DNA of 64,000 nt from Solibacillus sp. FSL W7-1464 (lineage in GTDB: Bacteria; Bacillota; Bacilli; Bacillales_A; Planococcaceae), in contig NZ_JBBORC010000001.1 in NCBI RefSeq assembly GCF_038004425.1, positions 473,001 through 537,000 of the forward strand, in the 5' to 3' direction. The position numbers were made by a program, and so were the translations under genes. This document shows positions 8,234 to 16,493 of this stretch, in pieces. Position 1 is the stretch's first letter. Every line of letters begins with the position of its first letter. The notes under the pieces are model-generated. The model saw only the letters and a program-made list of their open reading frames with translations. It made no database searches and was not told where the DNA came from.

Positions 8234-9424
8234 TCATTTTAAGCAATATTTAGCAACGACTTCTGCACCAGCTTTTGCTGCAACTAATAATGCCCGTTCA
8301 TCAATATCAAACTTTGGATGATGATTCATATAAGGTACATCTATATACGTTGGTTGGCAGCCAATATAATAAAATGTGGAAGGCTTTGCGAGTGCATAAT
8401 AGGCAAAGTCCTCGGATCCAGAGAATAAAGGTGCTTCTTCGACGGCAATGATTTCTTCCTGTACCGAAGCTTCCAATGTTTCCACAACAAAGTTTGTCAG
8501 GTCTTCATCGTTTACTAACGGCGGATAATCCTTTTCGTATTCGAGCGTACAAGTAACACCAAACTGTACTTCCAAACCATTTACTAAACGTTTGATTTCC
8601 TTCTCAATCGTAGTGTGAACCACGTCGTTCATATATCGAACATCACCTTCAAGTGTTACCGCATCTTTAATAACATTAAACGTACCTTTCCCATCAAAGG
8701 AACCGATTGTCACGACACCCATATCATAGGGGTTTAACCGTCTGCTAATAACCGTTTGTACTGTCGTTACAAAATTTGCGGCGGCAACAATTGCATCATT
8801 TGCGAGGTGAGGGGACGAACCATGCCCTCCTGTACCATGGATGACCAGTTTGAAAAATGAGCGGCCGGCCATTGCAGCACCAGCACGATAGCCGATATGT
8901 CCAACTTTAAATGTTGGAAATAAATGTGCTCCGACAATAATTTCACAGTCATCGAGCAAACCGGAAGCCATCATACTTTTCGCACCACCAGGGGGTTTTT
9001 CCTCTGCATGCTGATGAATAATTTTTACTGTTCCGTGCAATTCTTCTTTTAATTGAATAAGGCAGTCCGCTAAAACAAGCAAATACGCGGTATGACCATC
9101 ATGCCCGCAAGCATGCATGACACCCGGGTTTTTCGATTTGAATGGGACATCAGTTTCTTCTTCAATCGGTAAAGCATCAAAATCGGCACGTATCCCGATG
9201 ACAGGACCTGGATAAAGGCCTTGAATTTCTACAATAATTCCGTAGCCATTGCCAACATTACGATGTATTTTTACGTCTTTATTTTCATAGAAATCCATAA
9301 TATACTGAGCCGTTTGCTGTTCTTCAAAGGAGAGTTCCGGATGTTCGTGCAGATGACGGCGGATTGCAATCATCTCATCATTCCGCGCTGCTAACATACC
9401 CATTAACTGTTGTTTAATTGTCAT
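8234..9424 (-). CDS. M20 family amidohydrolase (N-acyl-L-amino-acid / hippurate hydrolase type)
   Basis: Cytosolic metallohydrolase of 396 residues that removes acyl groups from amino acids or cleaves related amides. Metal-binding motifs are HACGHDGH (residues 104-111) and HAEEKPPGG (139-147), with DFDALP (81-86) before them and the dimerisation-domain HGTGGHGSSPH in the middle. No signal peptide is visible. The start overlaps the stop of the preceding membrane-protein gene by ATGA, so the two are translationally coupled. The operon links it to two membrane proteins, suggesting that the substrate is imported by them and hydrolysed here. The substrate itself is not identifiable. Confidence 0.9.
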   Translation of the reverse strand: MTIKQQLMGMLAARNDEMIAIRRHLHEHPELSFEEQQTAQYIMDFYENKDVKIHRNVGNGYGIIVEIQGLYPGPVIGIRADFDALPIEEETDVPFKSKNPGVMHACGHDGHTAYLLVLADCLIQLKEELHGTVKIIHQHAEEKPPGGAKSMMASGLLDDCEIIVGAHLFPTFKVGHIGYRAGAAMAGRSFFKLVIHGTGGHGSSPHLANDAIVAAANFVTTVQTVISRRLNPYDMGVVTIGSFDGKGTFNVIKDAVTLEGDVRYMNDVVHTTIEKEIKRLVNGLEVQFGVTCTLEYEKDYPPLVNDEDLTNFVVETLEASVQEEIIAVEEAPLFSGSEDFAYYALAKPSTFYYIGCQPTYIDVPYMNHHPKFDIDERALLVAAKAGAEVVAKYCLK

Positions 9425-10128
9425 GATGCTTGTTCACTCGCTTTCATTTTTTCTAGTATTACGGCAAAGAGTACTGTTCCTGCAATACAAATAAATGTTT
9501 GGAACGACGGCGGAATAGGGCCAAGCGCTGCGAAAATACCTAATCCTATTGCACCGATTCCCCAAACAGGTTTTTTTAAGGCAAACTGCGCAAGTACTCC
9601 CCCAAATATAGCCGGCAATACAAAGCTGAAGCTCGCGCGGATTGACTCTGGCAATGCATTAATTAAGTAAGAACCACCTAAAATAACAGCAATTAGCATT
9701 GTTGTATTCACAATCGAAGCAGCAGAAATTGCTAACGTCGCTGTAACTTCACCTTTGCGCGTCCCTGGCTCTGCTTTCACGATGGATTGTGCAATAGATG
9801 CGCTAGGTAAGCACATATTTCCGATATTACCTGTTAGAAAGGCCAAATACGTACCCGACACACCTAAAATAGGGTAGTAGCTAATTGGCTCGACAAACCA
9901 GATAATTCCTACAACGGCCCCGTAACTTAAAAATCCTGTTAAAATAACAGACCAACCTGGATGATACCCTAGACCGAATGATAAATAGAGGGGGAGGGCA
10001 ATCGTACAAATGATGACACCCCAAATAGTAAGACGTCCCCAGAAATGTGCTTGACTATGAAACGTTGCAAAGTTTTCTTCGCTTTTTGCAGGTGAAGCAG
10101 CTGTTGTGTGACGCTCTAAAACGACCAT
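9421..10128 (-). CDS. Polytopic membrane protein, probable transporter subunit
   Basis: About 235 residues with around six hydrophobic helices. Small-residue-rich loops such as GNIGNMCLPSASIAQSIVK and a helix-breaking GGSYL segment look like transporter re-entrant regions. I do not recognise a named family with certainty. The ATG at 10128 has GAGG at good spacing; an upstream ATG at 10137 would touch the ribosome site. It is sandwiched between a DUF5058-type membrane protein (10-bp class gap) and the M20 amidohydrolase (4-nt overlap). The two membrane proteins are about equal in length and probably form a heteromeric permease for the amidohydrolase substrate. That role is inferred from context. 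Confidence 0.7.
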   Translation of the reverse strand: MVVLERHTTAASPAKSEENFATFHSQAHFWGRLTIWGVIICTIALPLYLSFGLGYHPGWSVILTGFLSYGAVVGIIWFVEPISYYPILGVSGTYLAFLTGNIGNMCLPSASIAQSIVKAEPGTRKGEVTATLAISAASIVNTTMLIAVILGGSYLINALPESIRASFSFVLPAIFGGVLAQFALKKPVWGIGAIGLGIFAALGPIPPSFQTFICIAGTVLFAVILEKMKASEQAS

Positions 10129-10147
10129 GTTAATCATCCTCTTTCGT

Positions 10148-10858
10148 TTAAATTAAGAAATACCCGACGCTCATACCGACTAAAATAACTAATCCTAATG
10201 ACCATTCACGAAGCCAATTTAGGTTGAAACGTTTTGCTGCCCACATAATAGCAGGCATTACAATTAAAGCGATTATAAAAATAATTGTTTCATTCATCCC
10301 TTTTGCAATCTGGCCGCCACCAAAGTATCCGAAAGCCCCAATCATTGCTGCAGTCGAAATAACACTTAACCATTTTGCCCGGTTGCCGCCACCGCTCGTT
10401 AATTTACCCTGAAGACGACCAAGAGATTTCGTGAACAACGCTGTAACAATCAACCATCCCATGCCGCCTAAACACATTGTCCAAACTGCTGCTGTAAATG
10501 CTTGTGCTGAAAAGCTTTTGTCATTTAACTGTTCACCTGCCGCTTCTGCCCCAAGACTCGCTCCTACTGTTTCGATTGGTGCTGACCCTACAATACCAAT
10601 TCGCATCATTGTCGTTGGTTCACCAATTAAAGTAATTAAAGAGATGGCCACGATGATAATGGCAAATGAAGGACCTAGTGAGCTAATTGCCCCTGTTCGT
10701 ATGATTGAAGTGACTTCCTTATTTGTTAAACCTACTTCCGGTGCTACTTTCTTTGAAATACGTATAAAGACAATGGCCTGGAAAATCACGATGAGTACAA
10801 CGACAAACGCTATAACCCATAAAACCGGATGATCCATAATTTCTGATGCTAAGTTCAA
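10148..10858 (-). CDS. DUF5058 family membrane protein
   Basis: A 236-residue membrane protein with about six helices. It begins MNLASEIMDHPVLWVIAFVV, the pattern I associate with the DUF5058 family of uncharacterised Firmicutes membrane proteins. TSIIRTGAISSLGPSFAIII and GIVGSAPIETVGASLGAEAA are conserved-looking, glycine- and serine-rich segments that could line a transport path. It is the first gene of the operon with the second membrane protein and the M20 hydrolase. A divergent GAF/PucR-type regulator starts 144 nt away. The family has no established function; a permease for acylated amino acids or dipeptide-like compounds is my inference. Confidence 0.75.
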   Translation of the reverse strand: MNLASEIMDHPVLWVIAFVVVLIVIFQAIVFIRISKKVAPEVGLTNKEVTSIIRTGAISSLGPSFAIIIVAISLITLIGEPTTMMRIGIVGSAPIETVGASLGAEAAGEQLNDKSFSAQAFTAAVWTMCLGGMGWLIVTALFTKSLGRLQGKLTSGGGNRAKWLSVISTAAMIGAFGYFGGGQIAKGMNETIIFIIALIVMPAIMWAAKRFNLNWLREWSLGLVILVGMSVGYFLI

Positions 10859-11001
10859 TAAAACCCCTCCTCTAAATTGGCGAACAATTCAGTTTTTTTA
10901 CACTATACTTTGTTTTCATATTGCGAAACAATGGTTAATCCTCTATATTTATAATTAAAATTATGGAATATTCTATATATTTCAGAAAGAGGTGAATGTC
11001 T
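10859..11001. promoter_or_regulatory. Divergent promoter region between the DUF5058 operon and the PucR-type regulator
   Basis: AT-rich 143-nt gap that must hold promoters for both directions. The segment tttacactatactttg (10898-10913) and the tatttataattaaaattat stretch (10946-10964) are plausible promoter material, but I cannot fix -35/-10 pairs. The arrangement suggests that the regulator controls the operon from here. Confidence 0.4.
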
Positions 11002-12819
11002 ATGTCAGATGGACAAGGAGCAATTCTACGTCAATTAACACTTTCAAATAAACAGTTATCTATCCTCGTGGAAAGTATTCGGACAATCACTTCCAAACTC
11101 CATATTGATGAAGTATTACATACGATTATGCGACATGCACTGAATGTCATTCCGGAAGCGGATGCAGGGTATTTAATGCTTTTTGATGAACAGAAACAAT
11201 GTCTAATTCCTAAAACCTATCTTCATTTCCCGCCGATTATTGAACAATTTCAAACAAAGCCAAATGAGGCCATTACGGGTCGTGTATTTGTGACAGGAAT
11301 AGGTGAGTTCTTTAATAGTTACGATGAAATTATGGAAGCTATGTACCATCAAAATGTAAGCCCTCAAAATTTACAAACGATACTAAAGAGCGTACATATA
11401 CCGCAAGCAGCTCTTTGTGTACCGATAACCGTTGATGCTAAGCCAATCGGCATTATGATCCTTCACCAACTTCAAAAGAAAAGAGACCTCACACAAGAAG
11501 ATCTATTATTTTTTCAAGCCTTTGCCGATCAGGTAGGGGTGGCAATCCAAAAAGCCCAGTATTATGAACAGATGATTGAAAAAGTAAAAGAAGCGCATGA
11601 ATTATCTCTGGCACTAGAGACAAAACATGCCCTTCTTAAACAGCGCTATGATGTGCATGCTACATTAAATCAATTGCTCTTGCAAAATGAACCAATACCC
11701 GTCATTTTAAATGAACTGCAAAACCTAACCCAATTACAAATAGGTTTTTATGATGCATATGATGATGTATTTTTAGAAGATGATCTGTTGATTCCCCATC
11801 ACTCAAAAATTAAAATCAAAAAACAATTATTTTTAAAAATGAAGCCATTTGAGTACAGGCTTAAAAATGACCGCAGCTTTATTGTTTATCCTCTCTATAA
11901 TTTGGATATTTGTTTAGGGAGCATGATTATAGAACAGAAAGGCATCATTTCCTATAAAGAACAGCAAACACTGGAGCAGGGAGCCAATATTTTAACACTG
12001 CAAATTTTACGCAATAAAAATGTTCTGGAGCTTCATAACAAACGAATCCAGGAAACATTCCAGCAGATTGTCGATGAACCTAATCAAAAATCAGTGGCTA
12101 CTAGGGCATACCAACAGAATCTAGATATGAAGGACTACTACCGAGTATGTATTTTTGAGTTCAAACAAATGGCGGACATGTTATCAATTGATCAATATTT
12201 ACATCAGTTCATCTCATTGCTGAAGGAACAATTTTCAAGTGAACGGAAGTTACTCTTTTACGAAAAAAACAAAATCATTTTTTTGATCGGAGTGCCGTCA
12301 CCAACAATACTTTCAACATTAAGCGAAACACTAACGCGTCTTCAAAAAAAGTGGCTATCACAGCATAAACCGCTTTTCCGTTGCGCAATCAGTAAACAAT
12401 ATAAAACCCTTCAGACGGTTTCTACTCTATACGAGGAAGCGCTGCAAACATTGCGTTTTTTACATGTACGTGATGAATGGACCATTACGAGCTACGATAA
12501 AATCGGTCTTAACCAGTTGATTTTACAAGTCCCGCCAAAAGATTTAACAAACTTCATTCATGAACAGATCGGTGAGTTATTGACTAAAGCCAATAAAAAT
12601 CATCTGTATGAAACATTGTTGGGCTATTTCAGATTTAATCGTTCCATTCAACAAACAGCGCAGCATTTACATATCCATACCAACACCCTGTACCAGCGCT
12701 TAAACCGGATTGAGCAAATGTTAAATATCTCTTTGCAAATACAGGAGGACGCTTTAAAAATACAGCTAGCGTGTTATTTAAAAGAAAATTATTTAACGCC
12801 CGTAGAAAAACGAGAGTAA
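11002..12819 (+). CDS. GAF-domain, PucR/CdaR-type transcriptional regulator
   Basis: A 605-residue regulator. An N-terminal GAF sensor (about residues 25-190, with AGYLMLFDEQKQC and FQAFADQVGVAIQKA) is followed by a degenerate middle region. The C-terminal helix-turn-helix of the PucR/CdaR class (HLHIHTNTLYQRLNRIE) lies about 40 residues from the end. PucR-type regulators sense nitrogen or carbon compounds and usually act on neighbouring genes. I chose ATG 11002, 9 nt after AGAGG; ATG 10996 would be only 3 nt away. It is divergent from the DUF5058/M20 operon and followed by an amino-acid symporter, so it likely governs uptake and hydrolysis of an acylated amino acid. The ligand is unknown. 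Confidence 0.8.
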   Translation: MSDGQGAILRQLTLSNKQLSILVESIRTITSKLHIDEVLHTIMRHALNVIPEADAGYLMLFDEQKQCLIPKTYLHFPPIIEQFQTKPNEAITGRVFVTGIGEFFNSYDEIMEAMYHQNVSPQNLQTILKSVHIPQAALCVPITVDAKPIGIMILHQLQKKRDLTQEDLLFFQAFADQVGVAIQKAQYYEQMIEKVKEAHELSLALETKHALLKQRYDVHATLNQLLLQNEPIPVILNELQNLTQLQIGFYDAYDDVFLEDDLLIPHHSKIKIKKQLFLKMKPFEYRLKNDRSFIVYPLYNLDICLGSMIIEQKGIISYKEQQTLEQGANILTLQILRNKNVLELHNKRIQETFQQIVDEPNQKSVATRAYQQNLDMKDYYRVCIFEFKQMADMLSIDQYLHQFISLLKEQFSSERKLLFYEKNKIIFLIGVPSPTILSTLSETLTRLQKKWLSQHKPLFRCAISKQYKTLQTVSTLYEEALQTLRFLHVRDEWTITSYDKIGLNQLILQVPPKDLTNFIHEQIGELLTKANKNHLYETLLGYFRFNRSIQQTAQHLHIHTNTLYQRLNRIEQMLNISLQIQEDALKIQLACYLKENYLTPVEKRE

Positions 12820-13093
12820 ATACAGAGATGATACTGAGATAATTGTTCTGCTAGAAAATTAATACATCTTAATAAAAATGTGTACTAAAATTTCAAGTGA
12901 GTATAAAATAGGACAAGTCAACATTGGTAGCTGAATGTTGCTCATTACGTTGGGCTTACGGTTACGGTTTGCGTAATAGTGTAGGAATGTAGCTTTGTGT
13001 TTAGAGGATGTTAGTACAGAACTTTAATAGTTGACGAGGCAGGGCGGTCTACATACAAACAGGAAAAGTTGAAAAAATAGAGGATGTGAAGCA
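12820..13093 (+). other. Leader region of the symporter gene
   Basis: 274 nt with less AT bias in its second half. It contains ttacggttacggtttgcg and ends in the ribosome site GAGGATGTG. I looked for glycine-riboswitch or T-box hallmarks and found none. It may simply carry the symporter promoter. Confidence 0.4.
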
Positions 13094-14530
13094 ATGGATT
13101 GGTTTGGCAATATATTGGGAGAAGTAAATACAATATTATATTCATATGTATTGATAGTTTTATTAGTAGGAACGGGTATATTTTTAACGATCAAGACAAA
13201 GTTTATTCAATTTCGATTAATCAAAGAAATGTTTAAACTTATAACAGAAGCAGCGCCTACAGATAAGTCAGGGAAAAAAGGTATATCTTCTTTCCAGGCC
13301 TTTACAATATCTGCGGCTTCCCGTATCGGAACAGGTAATATAGCGGGTGTTGCAACAGCAATTGCTCTTGGTGGTCCAGGTGCAATTTTTTGGATGTGGA
13401 TGATTGCGCTCATCGGTGCGGCATCTGCGCTGATTGAAAGTACATTAGCACAAGTATATAAAGTTAAAGATAGTGGTACTGGGTTGTTTCGTGGTGGTCC
13501 TGCTTATTATATGGAAAAAGGTTTAAATAAAAGATGGATGGGCATTCTTTTCGCCGTGGTCATTACGATTACTTATGGCTTTATTTTTAATTCCGTTCAG
13601 GCAAATACGATTTCCATTGCCTTTGAAGAGAGTTTTGGTGCCAATCGTTTTGTTGTAGGTTTAGTATTGGCTGCCTTAACAGGGGTTATTGTTTTTGGTG
13701 GACTGAAGAGAATCGTAAGTTTTACTCAAATAGTTGTTCCTGTTATGGCAATTTTGTATATTGTAATCGCACTTATTGTTGTATTCCTCAATATTTCCGA
13801 AATTCCGGGTGTGTTTCTCCTTATCATAAAGTCTGCCTTTGGATTGGAAGAAGCTTTTGCCGGGATGATCGGTGCGGCGATTATGAATGGAATTAAACGC
13901 GGATTATTCTCCAATGAAGCGGGGATTGGGTCAGCACCAAATGCAGCAGCAACAGCAGATGTTTCCCACCCAGTGAAACAAGGATTGATTCAATCGCTTG
14001 GTGTATTTATTGACACATTAGTTGTTTGTACTGCAACTGCGGCAATCGTACTATTAGGCGATGCATATATGCTATCCGATGCAACTTCAGTCAATTTAAC
14101 GCAAGCCTCTTTAGTTGGAAGTTTAGGTGATTGGGCAGGAAGCTTCTTGGCGATTATTGTCTTTATGTTTGCTTTTAGTACAGTTATCGGGAATTACTAT
14201 TATGGTGAATCAAATATTAGTTTTATAAAAGAGTCAAAAATGGGCTTGTTAGTATTCCGTATTTTTGTCGTACTTTTTGTTATGTTTGGCTCAATTGCAA
14301 AAGTACAAATTGTATGGGATTTAGCGGATCTATTTATGGCCTTTATGGCAATCATCAACTTAATTGCGATTCTTCAACTTTGGAAAGTAGCCAAACCGGT
14401 TATTAATGATTATTTAAATCAGCGCAAACAAGGCAAAAATCCAGTGTTCTATAAGAAAAACGTACCTAATATAGGGGAAGTGGAATGCTGGGGGGAAGAT
14501 GAAGAAATAGAAGTACAAGGGAAACGTTAA
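13094..14530 (+). CDS. Alanine/glycine:cation symporter (AGCS family)
   Basis: Integral membrane protein of 478 residues, the usual AGCS length, with about ten to eleven helices. The family signature region is ASRIGTGNIAGVATAIALGG (about 73-92), followed by GGPGAIFWMWMIALIGAAS. NEAGIGSAPNAAATADVSHP is the second conserved block. These carriers import alanine, glycine or, for some members such as Bacillus AlsT/GlnT, glutamine with Na+ or H+. The start ATG follows GAGGATG. It lies downstream of the PucR-type regulator in the same orientation, so it may take up the amino acid released by the M20 enzyme or act on its own. Confidence 0.93.
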   Translation: MDWFGNILGEVNTILYSYVLIVLLVGTGIFLTIKTKFIQFRLIKEMFKLITEAAPTDKSGKKGISSFQAFTISAASRIGTGNIAGVATAIALGGPGAIFWMWMIALIGAASALIESTLAQVYKVKDSGTGLFRGGPAYYMEKGLNKRWMGILFAVVITITYGFIFNSVQANTISIAFEESFGANRFVVGLVLAALTGVIVFGGLKRIVSFTQIVVPVMAILYIVIALIVVFLNISEIPGVFLLIIKSAFGLEEAFAGMIGAAIMNGIKRGLFSNEAGIGSAPNAAATADVSHPVKQGLIQSLGVFIDTLVVCTATAAIVLLGDAYMLSDATSVNLTQASLVGSLGDWAGSFLAIIVFMFAFSTVIGNYYYGESNISFIKESKMGLLVFRIFVVLFVMFGSIAKVQIVWDLADLFMAFMAIINLIAILQLWKVAKPVINDYLNQRKQGKNPVFYKKNVPNIGEVECWGEDEEIEVQGKR

Positions 14531-14790
14531 ATATGCCCCACATTAATTGATCGAGCACATAGTGCAGGCTGGGACATAAGTAGAATGACCGTAAATAATA
14601 GGAAAACCTTTATTAAGAAACGGATATTGCAAAATTGATTGGAAAGCGTCCCGGAATGGAAATCAATTTTAACGCTCAGCAAAAAAATGCTATTTTTCTC
14701 TCTCAGAGAAAAATAGCATTTTTGGGTTATGTCCCGGCCTCTTTCTTACGATTAGTCAAGTGTATTTAATTAATTTCTTTTGTTTTGATG
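14531..14790. repeat. Intergenic repeat-like element with terminal inverted match and internal terminator
   Basis: The segment aggctgggacataa (about 14566-14579) pairs with ttatgtcccggcct (14727-14740) at 13 of 14 positions. Inside lies cccggaatggaaatcaa (14650-14666), which recurs exactly at 34178-34194, and GGAAAGCGTCC just before it. This resembles an interspersed non-coding element I associate with Planococcaceae intergenic regions. It also holds the terminator at 14684-14722. Confidence 0.55.
14684..14722 (+). terminator. Hairpin terminator after the symporter gene
   Basis: Perfect 17-bp arms aaaatgctatttttctc and gagaaaaatagcatttt around a 5-nt loop, ending in T-rich sequence. It could stop transcription from either side. 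Confidence 0.75.
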
Positions 14791-14836
14791 ATTTAGTTTT
14801 AAGGGTGAGGGGTACCCCTCACCCTTAAAACTAAAT
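14791..14836. repeat. 46-bp perfect palindrome
   Basis: The sequence from 14791 to 14836 is its own reverse complement without any mismatch; its centre is GGTACC (14811-14816) and each half reads inward as TTTAGTTTTAAGGGTGAGG plus the centre. It lies between the intergenic element and the 3' end of the IS110 transposase gene. It could be an IS-associated structure, an insertion target or a terminator. Confidence 0.9.
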
Positions 14837-14911
14837 TTTCACATGACGAAAAGACCTAACGATTTCTATTTTTTTCGAAAGGTCTGTATGGTATAGTTGA
14901 ATTACATTTCA

Positions 14912-16135
14912 TTACGATTTCTGAGCTGGTAGTGCGGACTCATAATCGTACATAATGCCACGTGTCAGTAACTGAAATGTCACTTTCAGAAATTTATTGA
15001 CGCAGGCGATGATCGCAACCTTATGAGGCTTTCTCTGAGGTTGCGTTTTTAATTTATAATAGTAATCCGCAAAATGATTGGGTTTGTCTTTTAACATAAG
15101 CATTCCTTGCATCATGAAATATAAAATTTTCCGCAAATGTTTATTGCCACGCTTATTGATACGATCCCGATATTGTGTGTTACCGGATTGATACCGCATG
15201 ATGTCTATGCCTGCATAAGCGTTTAATTGTTTCGCATTTTGGAAGCGGCGAATATCACCGATTTCACCAATCAGACGACAAGCGGTTGAATCGCCCACAC
15301 CAGGAATCGAACGGAATACAAGATATTCTTGACGTTCTTTTGATAGCTCTGTCATCTTTTGGACGATTGCTTCTTTCTTCTCTTTTAATTCCGCAATACG
15401 AGTGGCGTAATCCTTTACTTGTTCGCATCGAACATCTGACGACTTAATTGCCGGATAACTATTTTGAGCTGCTTCTATTAGCTCCATCGCCTTTTTCTCG
15501 GCACGGGTAAGTGATAGATTCTTTTTCGTATTTGATTTCAAACGATTTTTAATGACCGTTTTTGAATGCGACAAAACAAGTGCTGGATGTGGATATAGTT
15601 GTACGATATTCAAAAATAAAGCAGAACTTGGCGTAATGAGTTTTTCAAGCTCTGGAAAGCTCATATGTAAAATCGCATGCATACGACTTTTTAATAAAAT
15701 CATTTCCTCATCGATTTCATCGTAATATCGGGTTAAAGCACGCATTTGTTCATAATAATCATCTTGTATATAAGTTGCTTCACGCTCCATTTTAAAGTGC
15801 GTTCTCGCTAATTCATGGGCATCACTTCTATCCGTTTTATGGCGTCGCATTTTCGCCATCTGTAAATTCGCTTCCAGTGGATTCATACGACTGTATGTAT
15901 AACCATGATTTTTGAAAAACGCTTCAACTGGTTTTGAATAAACACCTGTCGCTTCAAATACAATTTGAGGAGTTTGTCCATCAAGTCTTGAGATTTCTTC
16001 AATCCGTTTGTGTAAACGTTCAAAATCAACTCGAGTATGATAGAGTTCTCCTTCAAACTCACATTGACGATAGCCATCGTAAATAACCATCGAACTTTTC
16101 CCTTTACTTACATCAAACGCAATGACATGTTTCAT
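14912..16135 (-). CDS. IS110 family transposase (DEDD recombinase)
   Basis: A 407-residue recombinase. The N-terminal RuvC-like DEDD domain shows IAFDVSKGKSSMVIYDG (first D), IVFEATGVYSKP (E) and KTDRSDAHELA (D, D). The C-terminal Tnp2 domain carries FRSIPGVGDSTACRLIGEIG and the conserved serine region AYAGIDIMRYQSGNTQYRDR. Full domain content and no stop codons suggest an intact gene. I chose ATG 16135 (MKHVIAFD) because AAAGGAG precedes it; an upstream in-frame start at 16204 would read into the leader. IS110 enzymes excise and insert DNA through a circular intermediate; members are guided by a structured bridge RNA encoded in the element. Confidence 0.93.
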   Translation of the reverse strand: MKHVIAFDVSKGKSSMVIYDGYRQCEFEGELYHTRVDFERLHKRIEEISRLDGQTPQIVFEATGVYSKPVEAFFKNHGYTYSRMNPLEANLQMAKMRRHKTDRSDAHELARTHFKMEREATYIQDDYYEQMRALTRYYDEIDEEMILLKSRMHAILHMSFPELEKLITPSSALFLNIVQLYPHPALVLSHSKTVIKNRLKSNTKKNLSLTRAEKKAMELIEAAQNSYPAIKSSDVRCEQVKDYATRIAELKEKKEAIVQKMTELSKERQEYLVFRSIPGVGDSTACRLIGEIGDIRRFQNAKQLNAYAGIDIMRYQSGNTQYRDRINKRGNKHLRKILYFMMQGMLMLKDKPNHFADYYYKLKTQPQRKPHKVAIIACVNKFLKVTFQLLTRGIMYDYESALPAQKS

Positions 16136-16330
16136 ATAGTTTCTCCTTTTTAGCCAAATATAGAAGTCTTCACAATACCTTATCGATTCCACTTTCTTAT
16201 ACACGATCTCTTGGACCCAACATACTAAACTGATTCATATAAGGGCGTGAAGTTAGCCGGTTTATTATACGGACTCAGAAATGGTCCCAGAGGCTGGTCG
16301 ACTTTTCTTCACTTCTACTATAAAAAAATA
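16136..16330 (-). ncRNA. Candidate bridge-RNA region of the IS110 element
   Basis: Non-coding stretch of about 195 nt directly upstream of the transposase. In the IS110 group (as opposed to IS1111) the guide RNA is encoded in this left-end leader. The sequence is less AT-rich than its surroundings and holds GC-rich patches that could be internal loops (ggtcccagaggctggtcgac, 16283-16302). Position and length fit; fold and guide loops were not computed. Confidence 0.4.
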
Positions 16331-16363
16331 GTAGCACAAACCATGGCCTTGGTTTGTACTACT
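16330..16363. terminator. Hairpin at the left flank of the IS element
   Basis: Arms agtagcacaaacca and tggtttgtactact (13 of 14 paired). No clear T-run follows, so its role (terminator, target hairpin or IS end) is open. Confidence 0.5.
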
Positions 16364-16493
16364 AATGTTAGTATGTTTATTTTTAATTATTAAACTATAG
16401 TCCTATTTTCTGAATATATAAAGTACTTCAAAAGGATTGTAAACAGTACTTCTTTACAGTAATATTTTATCATTAATGTTTTTGGAGGTACTG

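Larger units (their letters stand above)
14840..16330 (-). mobile_element. IS110-family insertion sequence (approximate limits)
   Basis: One complete transposase gene with about 75 nt downstream and 195 nt upstream that belong to no other gene. IS110 elements often lack clear terminal inverted repeats and target-site duplications, so the ends cannot be fixed from one copy. I set them between the 46-bp palindrome (14791-14836) and the hairpin at 16330-16363. The element separates the symporter gene from a chemoreceptor gene and disrupts no recognisable gene. Confidence 0.65.

Noticed and set aside
12820-13093. Glycine riboswitch before the alanine/glycine symporter
   Set aside because: I could not find the tandem aptamer core motifs; a covariance search would settle it.
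14912-16204. Longer transposase start at 16204
   Set aside because: The 23 extra residues precede AAAGGAG and the family N-terminus MKHVIAFDVSKG, so ATG 16135 is preferred.
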